Source: Winogradskyella arenosi
GTDB lineage: Bacteria; Bacteroidota; Bacteroidia; Flavobacteriales; Flavobacteriaceae
Assembly: GCF_003337305.1 (NCBI RefSeq)
Contig: NZ_QPJO01000004.1
Span: 124,001 to 188,000, forward strand
Direction of reading: 5' to 3'
DNA: 64,000 bases
Shown: piece after piece, positions 8,996 to 18,244 of the stretch
Numbering within the stretch: the first letter of the stretch is position 1
How the letters are laid out: every line of letters starts with the position of its first letter
Position numbers and translations under genes: made by a program
The notes under the pieces: model-generated
The model's input: only the letters and a program-made list of their open reading frames with translations
Told to the model about the DNA's origin: nothing
Databases searched by the model: none

Positions 8996-9526
8996 TTAGG
9001 CCTCTCCTCTAGCCGGATAATCTTTATTTAAGACAAACTTAATGGCATTGATAATATCATCTAAGCCCGGTCTTGCAAAAGGCATTGTTTGTAAGGACGC
9101 ACAGTATAATTCTTGGTTAGGCTTTATAACAAACAGCCCAGGTTCTATAAACGTTTCTGGCTCATCTTTGATACCTTTAGATATAAATAATCCCCAGTCT
9201 CGGGCTTCTTCAATAGAAAATTCATACCCTAACGGCACATCTCCTATATCCCATTCTTCCGCAGTTTTTAAAGCGGTTTCTTTGGTATCGCTACTCACGG
9301 CCACTACATTGACGCCTAAATCTTCAAATTTGGACAATTTTGTCTGTAATTCTTCTAAATATTTCTTACATACCGGACAGTGAAGCCCGCGATATACAAC
9401 AACCATAGTAAAGGCCTCCGGATTTTGTTTGCTCAAGGTCCACTCCATCCCGTTGGTTAAATTTATACTTAAATCTGGTGTTTTTTGTCTTGGTTTTAAC
9501 ATGTCTTTTTCTTTTTTATAATTCAT
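8996..9526 (-). CDS. Peroxiredoxin-like (AhpC/TSA) redox protein
   Basis: A 176-residue thioredoxin-fold protein of the peroxiredoxin-like family: VVVYRGLHCPVCKKYLEEL carries a C50-x2-C53 pair at the position of the peroxidatic cysteine. It is presumed to reduce peroxides or act as a thiol oxidoreductase in the cytoplasm. An internal Met at residue 9 (start 9502) is an equally plausible start. The gene lies alone, divergent from the aldehyde dehydrogenase gene across a 199-base spacer. Confidence 0.85.
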   Translation of the reverse strand: MNYKKEKDMLKPRQKTPDLSINLTNGMEWTLSKQNPEAFTMVVVYRGLHCPVCKKYLEELQTKLSKFEDLGVNVVAVSSDTKETALKTAEEWDIGDVPLGYEFSIEEARDWGLFISKGIKDEPETFIEPGLFVIKPNQELYCASLQTMPFARPGLDDIINAIKFVLNKDYPARGEA

Positions 9527-9725
9527 TTAGATATTCCCATTATTTGGAAAATTCTAAATTAGAAGAAGTCCTGCATTCCTCTTGGCTCGTTTGCAATTTC
9601 TATTAATGCGAACGCTAAAATTTTACATTCCCAATTGCACCTCGTGTTTAAGTCAATAATTAATAGAATACCGTTAATAGTCTTTGGTTAAGAATTGCAC
9701 CTTTGAGTTATAAAAAAGTAGCATT

Positions 9726-11117
9726 ATGGAAAATAACACAAAAACAAAAGACATTATAACAATAAATCCAACAACAGGAAAAGAGCTCAGTGCCTACCAA
9801 TATATGACTGACGATGTTGTGAAGACAACTATTGAAAAATCGCATGATGCCTTTTTAAAGTGGAAAGGACAATCCTTTGAATCACGAGGAAAAATCATTA
9901 AAACTATAGGTATAGAATTACAGAAGCATAAATCTGAATTAGCCGAGTTAATGACCAATGAAATGGGGAAACTTCTAAAGCAAAGTGAGCAAGAAGTTGA
10001 TTTATGTACCACTATTTGTAATTATTCTGCAGATCAGGCTTCAGAATTTCTAAAAAACGAAACCCGTGAACTTCAAGATGGTAAAAAAGGAATTATCACT
10101 TACGCACCAATTGGGGTGATTTACGGAATTCAACCTTGGAACTACCCCTCTTATCAAGTGATCCGCTACACCATAACAAATCTTATGGCCGGAAACAGTA
10201 TTCTTTTAAAACATGCGGCTAATGTTACAGGAACCGCAAAATTATTAGAATCTATCTTTGAAGCCGCAGGACTTCCAAAGCACTTATTTAGCGTCTTACT
10301 CATAAACCATGACCAATCTGACCTCGTTGTGAATCATAAATTAGTTCGCGGTATAACCTTAACAGGAAGTCCGAAAGCTGGAGAAATTATAGGCGAAAAA
10401 GCAGGTAAAGCCTTAAAAAAATCGGTTTTAGAATTAGGTAGTAACGATGCTTATATTGTTTTAGACGACGCTGATATTGAATTAGCTGTAAAAACCTCCG
10501 TGATGGGTAGAATTTATAATAACGGAGAAACCTGTATTGCTGCTAAACGATTTGTAGTCGTTGAAGCGGTTTATGAGACTTTTAAAGATGAATTTGTAAA
10601 AGCCATGAAAGCCTTAAAGATGGGCGACCCAATGGCTAGTGACACTAAGTTAGGTCCTATTGCAAGAGAAGACTTGAGAGATACGCTACATGAACAAGTG
10701 CAACAAAGTGTTAAAAAAGGGGCTAAACTCTTGTGTGGTGGCGAAATCCCAGATGGTGATGGCTATTTTTATCCAGCAACTGTTTTAGAGCAGGTGACAC
10801 CAGGACAACCGGCTTATGACGATGAGTTATTTGGCCCTGTAGCCTCCTTAATAAAAGCTAAAGATGAAGACGATGCCATGCGTATTGCTAACGACAGTCG
10901 TTTTGGACTTGGAGGTGGTATCTTTTCTAAAAATGAAAAGCAGGCTATAGAACTTGCCGAGAAGTATTTTGATACCGGAATGGTGTTTATCAATGCCTTC
11001 GGAACCGCGTATCCTAATATGCCATTTGGAGGTGTAAAAGACTCTGGTTTTGGTAGAGAACACGGTGGTTTTGGTATGAAAGAGTTTGTAAATATCAAAT
11101 CGATCATGGTGGGCTAA
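9726..11117 (+). CDS. gabD: NAD(P)-dependent succinate-semialdehyde dehydrogenase
   Basis: A 463-residue aldehyde dehydrogenase. It shows the active-site set N139 (in QPWNYPSYQ), E236 (in LELGSND) and catalytic C270 (in NNGETCIAAKRF), and GGVKDSGFGREHG near the end. Closest to GabD/Sad-type enzymes, oxidising succinate semialdehyde to succinate and feeding the TCA cycle. The length matches the short form of the family. It is a single-gene unit; a weak -7 candidate (CACCTTTG, 9698-9705) lies 21 bases upstream. The substrate is by family resemblance only. Confidence 0.85.
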   Translation: MENNTKTKDIITINPTTGKELSAYQYMTDDVVKTTIEKSHDAFLKWKGQSFESRGKIIKTIGIELQKHKSELAELMTNEMGKLLKQSEQEVDLCTTICNYSADQASEFLKNETRELQDGKKGIITYAPIGVIYGIQPWNYPSYQVIRYTITNLMAGNSILLKHAANVTGTAKLLESIFEAAGLPKHLFSVLLINHDQSDLVVNHKLVRGITLTGSPKAGEIIGEKAGKALKKSVLELGSNDAYIVLDDADIELAVKTSVMGRIYNNGETCIAAKRFVVVEAVYETFKDEFVKAMKALKMGDPMASDTKLGPIAREDLRDTLHEQVQQSVKKGAKLLCGGEIPDGDGYFYPATVLEQVTPGQPAYDDELFGPVASLIKAKDEDDAMRIANDSRFGLGGGIFSKNEKQAIELAEKYFDTGMVFINAFGTAYPNMPFGGVKDSGFGREHGGFGMKEFVNIKSIMVG

Positions 11118-11139
11118 ACTCCAATAACACCTTCTAAAT

Positions 11140-11239
11140 AAAACGTCAGTAGATCTCTATTTTTCGCTTTACTCATAGTCTCAACACTTTATTAAAGCGA
11201 TAAGACTTCAAGTCTAAAATACAGGTCTACTGACGTTTT
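11140..11239. repeat. 100-base cruciform-like element with two internal hairpins
   Basis: The ends form a 16-bp stem (arms 11140-11155 and 11224-11239, AAAACGTCAGTAGA with its complement, one G-U pair). Inside are two further hairpins: an 8-bp stem TCGCTTTA/TAAAGCGA (11164-11171 and 11193-11200) and AGACTT-C-AAGTCT (11203-11215). The element sits between convergent genes and ends in T-rich sequence on both strands. It could act as a bidirectional terminator, but its branched architecture is more elaborate than the other terminators here. Confidence 0.65.
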
Positions 11240-11254
11240 TATGTTTTATTATGA

Positions 11255-12247
11255 TCAACGTGCTAGTTTCCTAAGTGCTACCCATTGTTTTAACATCTCT
11301 CTAGAATCTACGGCCGGGTATCCTAATACTGTTTTTCCAGCTGGTACATCATTCATTACGCCAGATCCAGCGCCTACTGTAGCTGCTGAATGAATGGTGG
11401 TATGATCTTTAATAGACGCTGAACCTCCAATAATAACGCCATCCCCAAGCGTTACAGATCCTGCTAAACCAGAACTTCCTGCCATTATACAAGAGCGACC
11501 AAGGACACAGTTGTGGGCAATTTGAACCAAATTATCAATTTTACAACCATCCCCAATAATCGTAGAACTAAATTTACCGCGGTCTACACAAGAATTAGCA
11601 CCGATTTCTACAGCATTACCAATAACCACATTTCCTATATGAGGTATTTTTACTAAGCTACGACCATCATCACTTGGGCGGTACCCAAATCCATCAGCAC
11701 CAATACTTACATTATTATGGAAAATACAATAGTGTCCGATTTCTGAGCGCTCTCTAATTACAGTTCCCGACCAAATTACCGTATGATCGCCAATTGTGGT
11801 ATCATCTAAAATGGTCACATTAGGATACACGGTAACATGAGCTCCAAGGACCACGTTTTTACCAATATAGGCACCTGCTCCAACTTTAGTACCTTCTCCT
11901 AATGTTGCAGAAGCATCAACCGTTGCTGAAGGATGAATAGCAACTTCAAAATGCGGTGCTTCTGGCGCAAAGGCTTCTAATAATTTCGCCATAGCCAAAT
12001 CGGCATTTTTAACTTTGATAAAGGCTTTGTTTTCGCCGGGTTCTAAATCTATATTGTCGTTAATAATCGCCAAACTTGCATTAGAGTCCTTCCAAAGGTT
12101 TTCAAATTTTCGACTTCCAATAAAAGTGGCTTGATGGGGATTGGCCTTTTCAATTTGCTCTAATCCCGTAATAGCGTTAGTGCTCTCCCCTACGATTTCA
12201 CCATTAATAATGGCATTGATATCTTGAATAGAAAATGATTTCATCAA
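11255..12247 (-). CDS. LpxD-like N-acyltransferase, orphan paralogue
   Basis: A 330-residue protein with an LpxD-type N-terminal domain (about residues 1-100) followed by a left-handed beta-helix of hexapeptide repeats (about 105-310). It keeps the GADGFG loop (183-188) and the catalytic-type histidine H245 in VQIAHNCVLG, so it is probably active. LpxD adds a 3-hydroxyacyl chain to UDP-3-O-acyl-glucosamine in lipid A synthesis. This copy is 37 kb away from the lipid A cluster, where a more canonical LpxD lies at 49210-50238. It may acylate another UDP-amino sugar or act as an alternative LpxD. Confidence 0.8.
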   Translation of the reverse strand: MMKSFSIQDINAIINGEIVGESTNAITGLEQIEKANPHQATFIGSRKFENLWKDSNASLAIINDNIDLEPGENKAFIKVKNADLAMAKLLEAFAPEAPHFEVAIHPSATVDASATLGEGTKVGAGAYIGKNVVLGAHVTVYPNVTILDDTTIGDHTVIWSGTVIRERSEIGHYCIFHNNVSIGADGFGYRPSDDGRSLVKIPHIGNVVIGNAVEIGANSCVDRGKFSSTIIGDGCKIDNLVQIAHNCVLGRSCIMAGSSGLAGSVTLGDGVIIGGSASIKDHTTIHSAATVGAGSGVMNDVPAGKTVLGYPAVDSREMLKQWVALRKLAR

Positions 12248-12362
12248 TTATGTAGCATATTAGTTTATTATGACACAAGGTAAGGTTAATATCTTAAAAA
12301 CCGAATCATAGTCAGTATTTGACGCCGCATATTTTGTTAGAAATACCAAATTATAAGACACA

Positions 12363-12398
12363 AAAAGAGGTTTATTAAAACTTTAATAAACCTCTTTT
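12363..12398 (-). terminator. Strong terminator of the DEAD-box helicase gene
   Basis: A perfect 17-bp inverted repeat (12363-12379 and 12382-12398) with a 2-base centre lies 28 bases after the stop at 12426. On the minus strand it ends in TTTTTG. Confidence 0.8.
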
Positions 12399-12425
12399 AA
12401 CTATTTAAATAGCAACTATTTAATG

Positions 12426-13544
12426 CTAAATCGCTAATTCTCTAAACGTAATTCCTAAAGCAGATTGAATATCGATAACTTTCTGCATTTCACCAGGAAT
12501 AATTAAAGCAATAGATTGCCCTGTCTTCCCTGCCCTAGCCGTTCTTCCACTACGGTGCGTGTAATAATCGAGTTGTTCTGGCAATTGATGATGCAATACA
12601 AAACCTAGGTTATTGACATCAATTCCTCGTGCCGAAACATCAGTAGACACTAAAACTTGAAGACTTTCATTTTTAAAAGCACGCATCACTTTATCACGTT
12701 CTTTTTGTTGCATATCACCTTCTAAAGCGCCTACAGCAAAACCTTCATTTTGTAATTCTTGAGCCAAGGCTTTCGTTCCTGCTTTGGTTCTGCAAAAAAT
12801 AATGCCACGTTCCTCTTGTCTTTTATCCAAAATACGGATAATCATGTTCAGCTTTTCTTTAATGCTCGTATGTATATAATGGTGCGAGATGTTTTCATTT
12901 ACCAATGCATTCTTATTCACTTCAACCTTCACGGCGCTTGGCGACATATAAGTATTCACCATACGTTTAATTTCTTCTGGCATGGTCGCTGAAAACAACC
13001 AAGTGTTTCTTCTAGAAGTATTAAACTTTAAAATTTTATTTAAATCTTCCTTAAAGCCCATACTCAACATCTCATCCGCTTCATCTAAAATCAATGTTTT
13101 CACTTTAGAAATATCTACAGCACCACGCTCTACCAAATCTAACAAACGACCTGGTGTAGCCACAACAATATGAGTGGTTCTTGTTAAGGCTTTAATTTGC
13201 TTATCCATTTTTTCACCGCCGTAAACACCTTCAGCAAATATTTTAGCATCAACATATTTTGTAAACCTAAAAAGTTGCTTTTGTATTTGTTGCACTAATT
13301 CGCGCGTTGGCGCAATAATTAAAGCTTGAACATCCGTATTATTAGGGTTAATAGCGTGTAATATCGGTAAACCAAAGGCCGCTGTTTTACCCGTACCCGT
13401 TTGCGCTAAACCTATTAAATCGGTTTTAGATTTAAGCAAGGTAGGAATAACCGCTTCTTGAATTTCGGTTGGATTTACAATGTTAAGCTCTTTTAAAGCT
13501 TTGATATAGGATTTACTAATCCCTAATTCTGAAAATGTTTTCAT
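12426..13544 (-). CDS. DEAD-box ATP-dependent RNA helicase, compact
   Basis: A 372-residue protein consisting almost only of the two RecA-like domains. Visible motifs: Q motif region (NPTEIQ), motif I AQTGTGKT (47-54), DEAD (154-157), SAT (185-187) and HRSGRTARAG near residue 330. It lacks the basic C-terminal tail common in RhlE/CsdA relatives. It unwinds RNA duplexes in ribosome assembly or RNA decay, and paralogues of this kind are often cold-responsive. A -7 box TACCTTTG lies 17 bases upstream, giving a very short leader. Confidence 0.93.
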   Translation of the reverse strand: MKTFSELGISKSYIKALKELNIVNPTEIQEAVIPTLLKSKTDLIGLAQTGTGKTAAFGLPILHAINPNNTDVQALIIAPTRELVQQIQKQLFRFTKYVDAKIFAEGVYGGEKMDKQIKALTRTTHIVVATPGRLLDLVERGAVDISKVKTLILDEADEMLSMGFKEDLNKILKFNTSRRNTWLFSATMPEEIKRMVNTYMSPSAVKVEVNKNALVNENISHHYIHTSIKEKLNMIIRILDKRQEERGIIFCRTKAGTKALAQELQNEGFAVGALEGDMQQKERDKVMRAFKNESLQVLVSTDVSARGIDVNNLGFVLHHQLPEQLDYYTHRSGRTARAGKTGQSIALIIPGEMQKVIDIQSALGITFRELAI

Positions 13545-13561
13545 ACAAAATAATTAAAGTG

Positions 13562-13569
13562 CAAAGGTA
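13562..13569 (-). promoter_or_regulatory. -7 promoter box for the DEAD-box helicase
   Basis: On the minus strand TACCTTTG followed by CAC, a textbook Bacteroidota -7 element. It is 17 bases upstream of the ATG at 13544. Confidence 0.6.
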
Positions 13570-13616
13570 ACTTGAACGTCTCAATTTTTAAGACTAAAAA
13601 AGTGTATTTCTAAAAT

Positions 13617-13649
13617 AAAAAAACATCCTAAACGTCATTTAGAATGTTT
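13617..13649 (-). terminator. Terminator of the 127-residue secreted protein gene
   Basis: A 12-bp stem (AAACAT and CTAAA with their complements, arms 13621-13632 and 13638-13649, one wobble pair on the minus strand). A T-rich run follows on the minus strand. Confidence 0.6.
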
Positions 13650-13673
13650 GTATTATCCTTTTAAGTTGAATTG

Positions 13674-14057
13674 TTATTTATTATCGGTTTTATCTGAAGT
13701 TGTAATGACGGCAAGCGGTTGAATTTGCGACTTTATACGCTTATACAAATCAAACTGTGGTTGCCTTAACACATTGCGCATCTCCATCGTTTCCGCTTTT
13801 CTTAATTTATATAACAGGTTTAGCTTTTCTTCTCCGCTAAACTTCTGATGAATATTTTCTTCTTTTATTAAATACTCTTCAATTTTTTTCTCGAACAAAA
13901 TAAATTGCTTTCCATCTAAAGCTAAGTGCTCATCGTAAGTCTTAGTTAATTTAGTAGCCACAGCCTCTAAAGCTTCATTGTCCTTCTGTAAAATTGGATC
14001 TTGTGCAGACAGATTAATTGTGAATAGTAGGCTTATGATAAATAGAATAGTTTTCAT
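13674..14057 (-). CDS. Small secreted alpha-helical protein
   Basis: A 127-residue protein with a signal peptide (residues 1-19, ending NLSAQ). The mature part is charged and almost entirely helical, with a conserved-looking end segment (MRNVLRQPQFDLYKRI) and no cysteines. This is typical of uncharacterised periplasmic Flavobacteriaceae proteins of the stress-chaperone-like type, but I recognise no family. An 11-bp inverted repeat occupies its 5' leader, and a terminator follows it, so it is monocistronic. Confidence 0.7.
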   Translation of the reverse strand: MKTILFIISLLFTINLSAQDPILQKDNEALEAVATKLTKTYDEHLALDGKQFILFEKKIEEYLIKEENIHQKFSGEEKLNLLYKLRKAETMEMRNVLRQPQFDLYKRIKSQIQPLAVITTSDKTDNK

Positions 14058-14058
14058 T

Positions 14059-14107
14059 TTAAAGTTGTTTTTTGGCTTTCTTTAAAATACCATTTTAACA
14101 ACTTTAA
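14059..14107 (-). repeat. Inverted repeat in the 5' leader next to the start codon
   Basis: Perfect 11-bp arms TTAAAGTTGTT (14059-14069) and AACAACTTTAA (14097-14107) with a 27-base spacer. In the mRNA the 3' arm ends two bases before the ATG at 14057, so a folded leader could hide the ribosome entry region. A 14-bp palindrome (TTAAGAATTCTTAA, 14118-14131) lies just upstream. Confidence 0.4.
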
Positions 14108-14226
14108 GTCAAAAAAATTAAGAATTCTTAACCTTTAAAACAACGATTTAACATTGAATTAATAGTTTATAAAACACCTTATTAAACCTTAAAAACCAAA
14201 TACTTTAAAATAAAAACACAATAAAT

Positions 14227-15777
14227 CTACCAGCTGATAGGGCGATAATCTTTTAAAAATTTACCAGACCAATGTTTTCCGGTATTAATCCCATCAAAAA
14301 GTGGGTCCATTACACGAGCAGCACCATCTACAATATCTAAAGGCGGCTGGAAATCATGAAGCTCTTGTTTACGTTTTGCTAATTCCGCTGGATCTTCATC
14401 CGTAACCCATCCGGTATCTACCGCATTCATATAAATCCCTTCCTTCGCTAAACTACCTGCTGCCGTATGTGTTAACATATTTAAGGCTGCTTTGGCCATA
14501 TTAGTGTGCGGGTGACGATCTTCTTTAAAGAAGGTGTGAAACTTCCCTTCCATTGCAGACACATTAATAATGTGTTTCTGACCTGTTTTTTCTTTCTTCA
14601 TCACTTCAGAAAGACGGTTACATAATACAAACGGTGCCACTGAATTCACCAATTGCACTTCAATCATCTCTGTGGTTTCAATTTCCCCTAATTTTAGGCG
14701 CCAGCTATTGGTTTTTCTTAGATCGACCTGCTGTAAATCGGCATCAAGTTGCCCTTCAGGAAAGACCTCTTGCGCCACTAAGGTATTATCAAAACTATAC
14801 GGAATTTGTGAAAGTTTAGCAGAAGCTCTTAAGCCAATTCCCGGTTCAGGTCCATGCCAAGTCACCGGCATATTTTTATTAGGTGAAGCCGTAGAGGTTA
14901 ATTGCTGAAGCTCTTGCAAACACTCGGTATGATCGTTAAGTAAATCGCGAGCAAATTTCGGCAATTCTTCAATAGGACGTTCTTCATTAGGTATTAAATG
15001 GCTGTAAAAGCCTGCCGGACGTCTTACTGTTTGTGCAGCATTATTTATTAAAATATCAAGCCTTTCATAACGTTGCTCTATAAAATTACAGAAAATCTCA
15101 ACACTAGGAATATGTCTTAAATCTAAACCGTGTATTTTAAGGCGGTGCCCCCATTCTGTAAAATCCTCTTCCTGAGAAAAGCGCAAGGCTGAATCTACAG
15201 GAAAACGGGTGGTCGCAATTACTGTAGCGCCACCACGAAGTAACATTAATGTAATATGGTAACCGATTTTTAATCGAGACCCCGTAATTACTGCCACTTG
15301 TCCTTTAACATCTGCGGTTTGAAAACGCTTTGCATAATTAAAATCACCACATTCTTCACACATAGTGTCGTAAAAATGGTGTAATTTGGTATACAAGGTT
15401 TTACAGACGTAGCAGTTTCTAGGTGATTCTAATTCTTGCTGTTCTTTAGCTTTTAAATCGGCTTCCGCCAATAATTTTGGAGCTACAAAAACATGGGCCT
15501 CTCTAGCACTTCTAATCCCCGTTTCTTTACGGGCATTTTTATCGCGAGCTGCTTGTTTTCTTTTAGCCGCTTTTTTAGCATCTTTTTTACGACGCGAAAA
15601 TTCTTCCCTACTCGGACGCGATAATTGTCCTGAGGCCTTTATTAAAGCGGTACGTTGTGCTTTAGGAATTTCAAAAATCTGATCGGTGTCCGCAACCAAT
15701 CGTTCTAAAATAGAAATACAAGTTTCAATTTCTTTTACTGAAATTTCTTCTGATGGATTGGAGGTTTCCTCGCTCAT
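14227..15777 (-). CDS. Atypical SDR with N-terminal zinc knuckle, catalytic Tyr absent
   Basis: A 516-residue protein. The first 90 or so residues are charged and helical, followed by a four-cysteine knuckle (C122-x2-C125 ... C140-x2-C143) and a Rossmann-fold short-chain dehydrogenase domain (about 155-516). The nucleotide loop reads TGSRLKIG rather than TGxxxGxG, NNAG is NNAA, and the YxxxK site reads T425-N-M-A-K429, so the usual catalytic tyrosine is replaced by threonine. S407 is kept. The ATG at 15777 is preferred to an upstream in-frame one at 15873, which would overlap the preceding gene. It follows a J-domain/KTSC gene by 28 bases, so the two are one operon. Function unknown; it may bind NAD(P) without classical catalysis. 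Confidence 0.85.
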   Translation of the reverse strand: MSEETSNPSEEISVKEIETCISILERLVADTDQIFEIPKAQRTALIKASGQLSRPSREEFSRRKKDAKKAAKRKQAARDKNARKETGIRSAREAHVFVAPKLLAEADLKAKEQQELESPRNCYVCKTLYTKLHHFYDTMCEECGDFNYAKRFQTADVKGQVAVITGSRLKIGYHITLMLLRGGATVIATTRFPVDSALRFSQEEDFTEWGHRLKIHGLDLRHIPSVEIFCNFIEQRYERLDILINNAAQTVRRPAGFYSHLIPNEERPIEELPKFARDLLNDHTECLQELQQLTSTASPNKNMPVTWHGPEPGIGLRASAKLSQIPYSFDNTLVAQEVFPEGQLDADLQQVDLRKTNSWRLKLGEIETTEMIEVQLVNSVAPFVLCNRLSEVMKKEKTGQKHIINVSAMEGKFHTFFKEDRHPHTNMAKAALNMLTHTAAGSLAKEGIYMNAVDTGWVTDEDPAELAKRKQELHDFQPPLDIVDGAARVMDPLFDGINTGKHWSGKFLKDYRPISW

Positions 15778-15805
15778 AACTTTAAAAAACGCGTTATACT
15801 TATTC

Positions 15806-16255
15806 TTAGGCCGCTTGGGTTTCTTTTTTAGATTTTCTGTAGGTATACGAATTGAAGATACTACGCCTTGCAAATCGCATTTGTTTATCAGAATTTAAAA
15901 ATTTGATAAATACATTTTTAGGAACCCCAAAATACTCATAGGTGGTACCATCTAAAAAGGTAATTTCTAAAACCAAACCTTTATGCTGAAAATCTAAAAT
16001 ACTAGATTCCATAATGGTTTTATTATAAGCCTCTAAATTAGCCGCCTTAGTTTCTGGTGCTATACTCACTAAAAAGTGGTAGGCATCAATAATTTCAACA
16101 CTCTTCAATTCTGCCTCTGCCTGTCCTGCATCACCATCTTGAAATTTATCTGGGTGCCACTCTTTTACAAGGTTTCTATAGGTTTTCTTTAAAGTCTTTA
16201 AATCTAGAGAATCTTCTATAGCAAAGAGTTTTTTGTACTGGGAAATGCGTTTCAT
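15806..16255 (-). CDS. J-domain plus KTSC domain protein
   Basis: A 149-residue two-domain protein. Residues 1-60 form a J domain with the HPD motif at 34-36, so it should stimulate a DnaK/Hsp70 partner. Residues about 83-142 match the KTSC domain ([19 protein letters not shown] and the [11 protein letters not shown] end), a small fold often fused to J domains and to nucleic-acid enzymes. It sits between a RadD-like helicase (93 bases upstream) and the atypical SDR (28 bases downstream), all on the minus strand. A variant -7 box (TAATTTCG, 16279-16286) could give it its own promoter. Confidence 0.88.
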   Translation of the reverse strand: MKRISQYKKLFAIEDSLDLKTLKKTYRNLVKEWHPDKFQDGDAGQAEAELKSVEIIDAYHFLVSIAPETKAANLEAYNKTIMESSILDFQHKGLVLEITFLDGTTYEYFGVPKNVFIKFLNSDKQMRFARRSIFNSYTYRKSKKETQAA

Positions 16256-16348
16256 GTTTCGTGCTTTAATTTGAGGCGCGAAATTACGCTATTTTATTAG
16301 ACAAGAACTACTTTATTATTTTTTAAATTTTAAGAGCGCCAAAAAATC

Positions 16349-17902
16349 TTAATCCTCTGGCGGATAACCATGTATTTCCTCAAATTTCTCATCAAAATTA
16401 CTTCTTAAGTAAGAGCTTAATTTCTTCTGATAATCATCTTTTAACCATTTCAGGAAATTATAAGTACTTCTACTAATACATTTCGCGTAAGTTTCAATAC
16501 GCTGGTTAATATCGTCTTTCAATAATTTTGCTAAGGCCAAAGCATCATAAACATCTTCACTGTTTTCAATACAGATCTTAGCATGCTGTTCTATGGAACG
16601 CTCTAAAACTACTTTTGAAGACTCTCCCGCATCTACCGCATCCTTATAAGTCTGCTTAATATCAAAGTACGTCTCTTCCGATTTAGAAAACTCTTCTTTT
16701 ACTTCATCCGATAAATCGTGCTTAAAGTTAGACTCAATAGCTTCATCATCTTTTATACGGTCTGCGTAGAAATTAGGTGACTTAAAGATGGTCTGCCAAT
16801 CTAAATCCGCACCCCAAGGTCCAAAGCGGTATAAGTTATTCCCTAAATCAATGGTTGTAAATTTGGATTTGTTATTTAAAATACGCGATCCACGACCAAT
16901 CATTTGGTAATACAAGGTCAATGATTTTGTGGCTCTATTTAAAATAATGGTATCAATAGTAGGCTCATCAAAACCTGTTGTTAAGATACTTACTGACGTT
17001 AAAATAGCATCAGGAGTCTCATGAAACCATTGTAAAATTTGCTTTCGCTGTTTTTTAGTCGCCGTATTATCTAAGTGCATTACCGGATAACCTGCATCCT
17101 TAAAAGCGTAATAAACATTAATAGATGTATTAATACCGTTATTAAAAATCAAGGTCTTTTTCCCTAAAGAGTGCTTTTTATAGGCATCAATTAATTTCTG
17201 CAACATAGAAGGACTAGAATACAGATCTTCAGAAGATTTCACAGTATAATCACCATTAGACCCTACTTCTAACGACGTTAACCCCATATCGTAAGCATAA
17301 GTTTCCGCACGTGCTAAAAACTCATTTTCAATAAGGTTTTCTATGGTTTCCCCGGTAATTAACTCATCATAATTATCCTTCATTGGTAACTCCTTATTGG
17401 AACTTAAAGGCGTTGCCGTTACCCCAAGAATAAATGACTTTTCAAAAAACTTAAATAGTTTTGTAAAAGAGTTGTAGTGCGCTTCATCAATAATTACTAA
17501 ACCAACATCCGAGATATCTAAAATCCCATCATTTAAACGGTTGTTTAGCGTCTCTACCATAGCCACAAAACAAGAATACTCTCCTTGATCATCTAAATTG
17601 GCCTTACTATTCACAACTTTGTTGGTTACACCAAAGCCATTCAACATTTTTGATGTTTGATTACAAAGTTCCACCCTGTGCGTCATAATTAACACCTTTT
17701 TATTATGATGTTTTAAATACTGACGTACTATTTCAGAAAAGATAACGGTTTTACCACCCCCTGTTGGAAGTTGATAAAGCAGGTGATAATCCTCACGTTC
17801 GGTATCAAACTTTTCAAAAATCTGACTTATCGCCCCCTGTTGATAGTCGTATAATTCTTTATCAGTTTTCTTTTCTTTAACAGCTTCTCTTGCTTCCGAC
17901 AT
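16349..17902 (-). CDS. SF2 DEAH helicase, RadD/YejH-like
   Basis: A 517-residue superfamily 2 helicase with motif I LPTGGGKT (45-52), DEAH (139-142), TATP (162-165) and motif VI QMIGRGSR near residue 340. The last 130 or so residues are helical and acidic, without the zinc finger seen in some RadD proteins. RadD-type enzymes act with SSB in DNA repair and recombination; that role is inferred from the motif set only. It is the first gene of the helicase/J-KTSC/SDR cassette, with a -7 box at 17934-17941. Confidence 0.88.
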   Translation of the reverse strand: MSEAREAVKEKKTDKELYDYQQGAISQIFEKFDTEREDYHLLYQLPTGGGKTVIFSEIVRQYLKHHNKKVLIMTHRVELCNQTSKMLNGFGVTNKVVNSKANLDDQGEYSCFVAMVETLNNRLNDGILDISDVGLVIIDEAHYNSFTKLFKFFEKSFILGVTATPLSSNKELPMKDNYDELITGETIENLIENEFLARAETYAYDMGLTSLEVGSNGDYTVKSSEDLYSSPSMLQKLIDAYKKHSLGKKTLIFNNGINTSINVYYAFKDAGYPVMHLDNTATKKQRKQILQWFHETPDAILTSVSILTTGFDEPTIDTIILNRATKSLTLYYQMIGRGSRILNNKSKFTTIDLGNNLYRFGPWGADLDWQTIFKSPNFYADRIKDDEAIESNFKHDLSDEVKEEFSKSEETYFDIKQTYKDAVDAGESSKVVLERSIEQHAKICIENSEDVYDALALAKLLKDDINQRIETYAKCISRSTYNFLKWLKDDYQKKLSSYLRSNFDEKFEEIHGYPPED

Positions 17903-17933
17903 AAATTTAGTTTCGAGGTTTTAAATGAAGGTG

Positions 17934-17941
17934 CAAATTTA
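17934..17941 (-). promoter_or_regulatory. -7 promoter box for the RadD-like helicase operon
   Basis: On the minus strand TAAATTTG, an exact TAnnTTTG match, 31 bases upstream of the ATG at 17902. Confidence 0.5.
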
Positions 17942-18244
17942 CAACACTTTAATGCACTAAAAAAGCTTCAGCCCAATAGATACTCGATAAAATGCTATTT
18001 ATTTGTTAAAATTTAAGGCTTATTTTGAGGGATTCCGACGTGTAAATTCAGAAAAATCGGATCTCAAACTTAGTGTTAAATGCAGAAATTAACTCTATTA
18101 CAAGTGTTTAGAATTTCAAACAACATTAGGTGGCTTGTATGACTTAAGAAGGGTTGTTTTAGACCAAGGCGCACATCAGAAAAAGAGAGATAATATTTAT
18201 TTTATATTTACGTTTCAAACGCTAGAAGATTATTACTATTTTTT
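17942..18244. other. Intergenic spacer between divergent genes
   Basis: About 300 bases with no open frame of note, no tRNA-like fold and no strong inverted repeat. A near-consensus -7 box (TACGTTTC, 18209-18216) lies 28 bases before the M23 peptidase start and may be its promoter. Confidence 0.5.

Noticed and set aside
9683..9705. TTTG and CACCTTTG as a full promoter of the aldehyde dehydrogenase gene
   Set aside because: The two elements are only 11 bases apart instead of about 20, and the -7 box has CA instead of TA; kept only as a weak mention.
12759..13173. Plus-strand open frames inside the DEAD-box helicase gene
   Set aside because: They lie opposite a strongly supported coding frame and have no family resemblance or start signals.
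15778..15873. Longer SDR start at 15873
   Set aside because: It would overlap the J/KTSC gene by 68 bases and the added residues are lysine-rich frame shadow of that gene's end.
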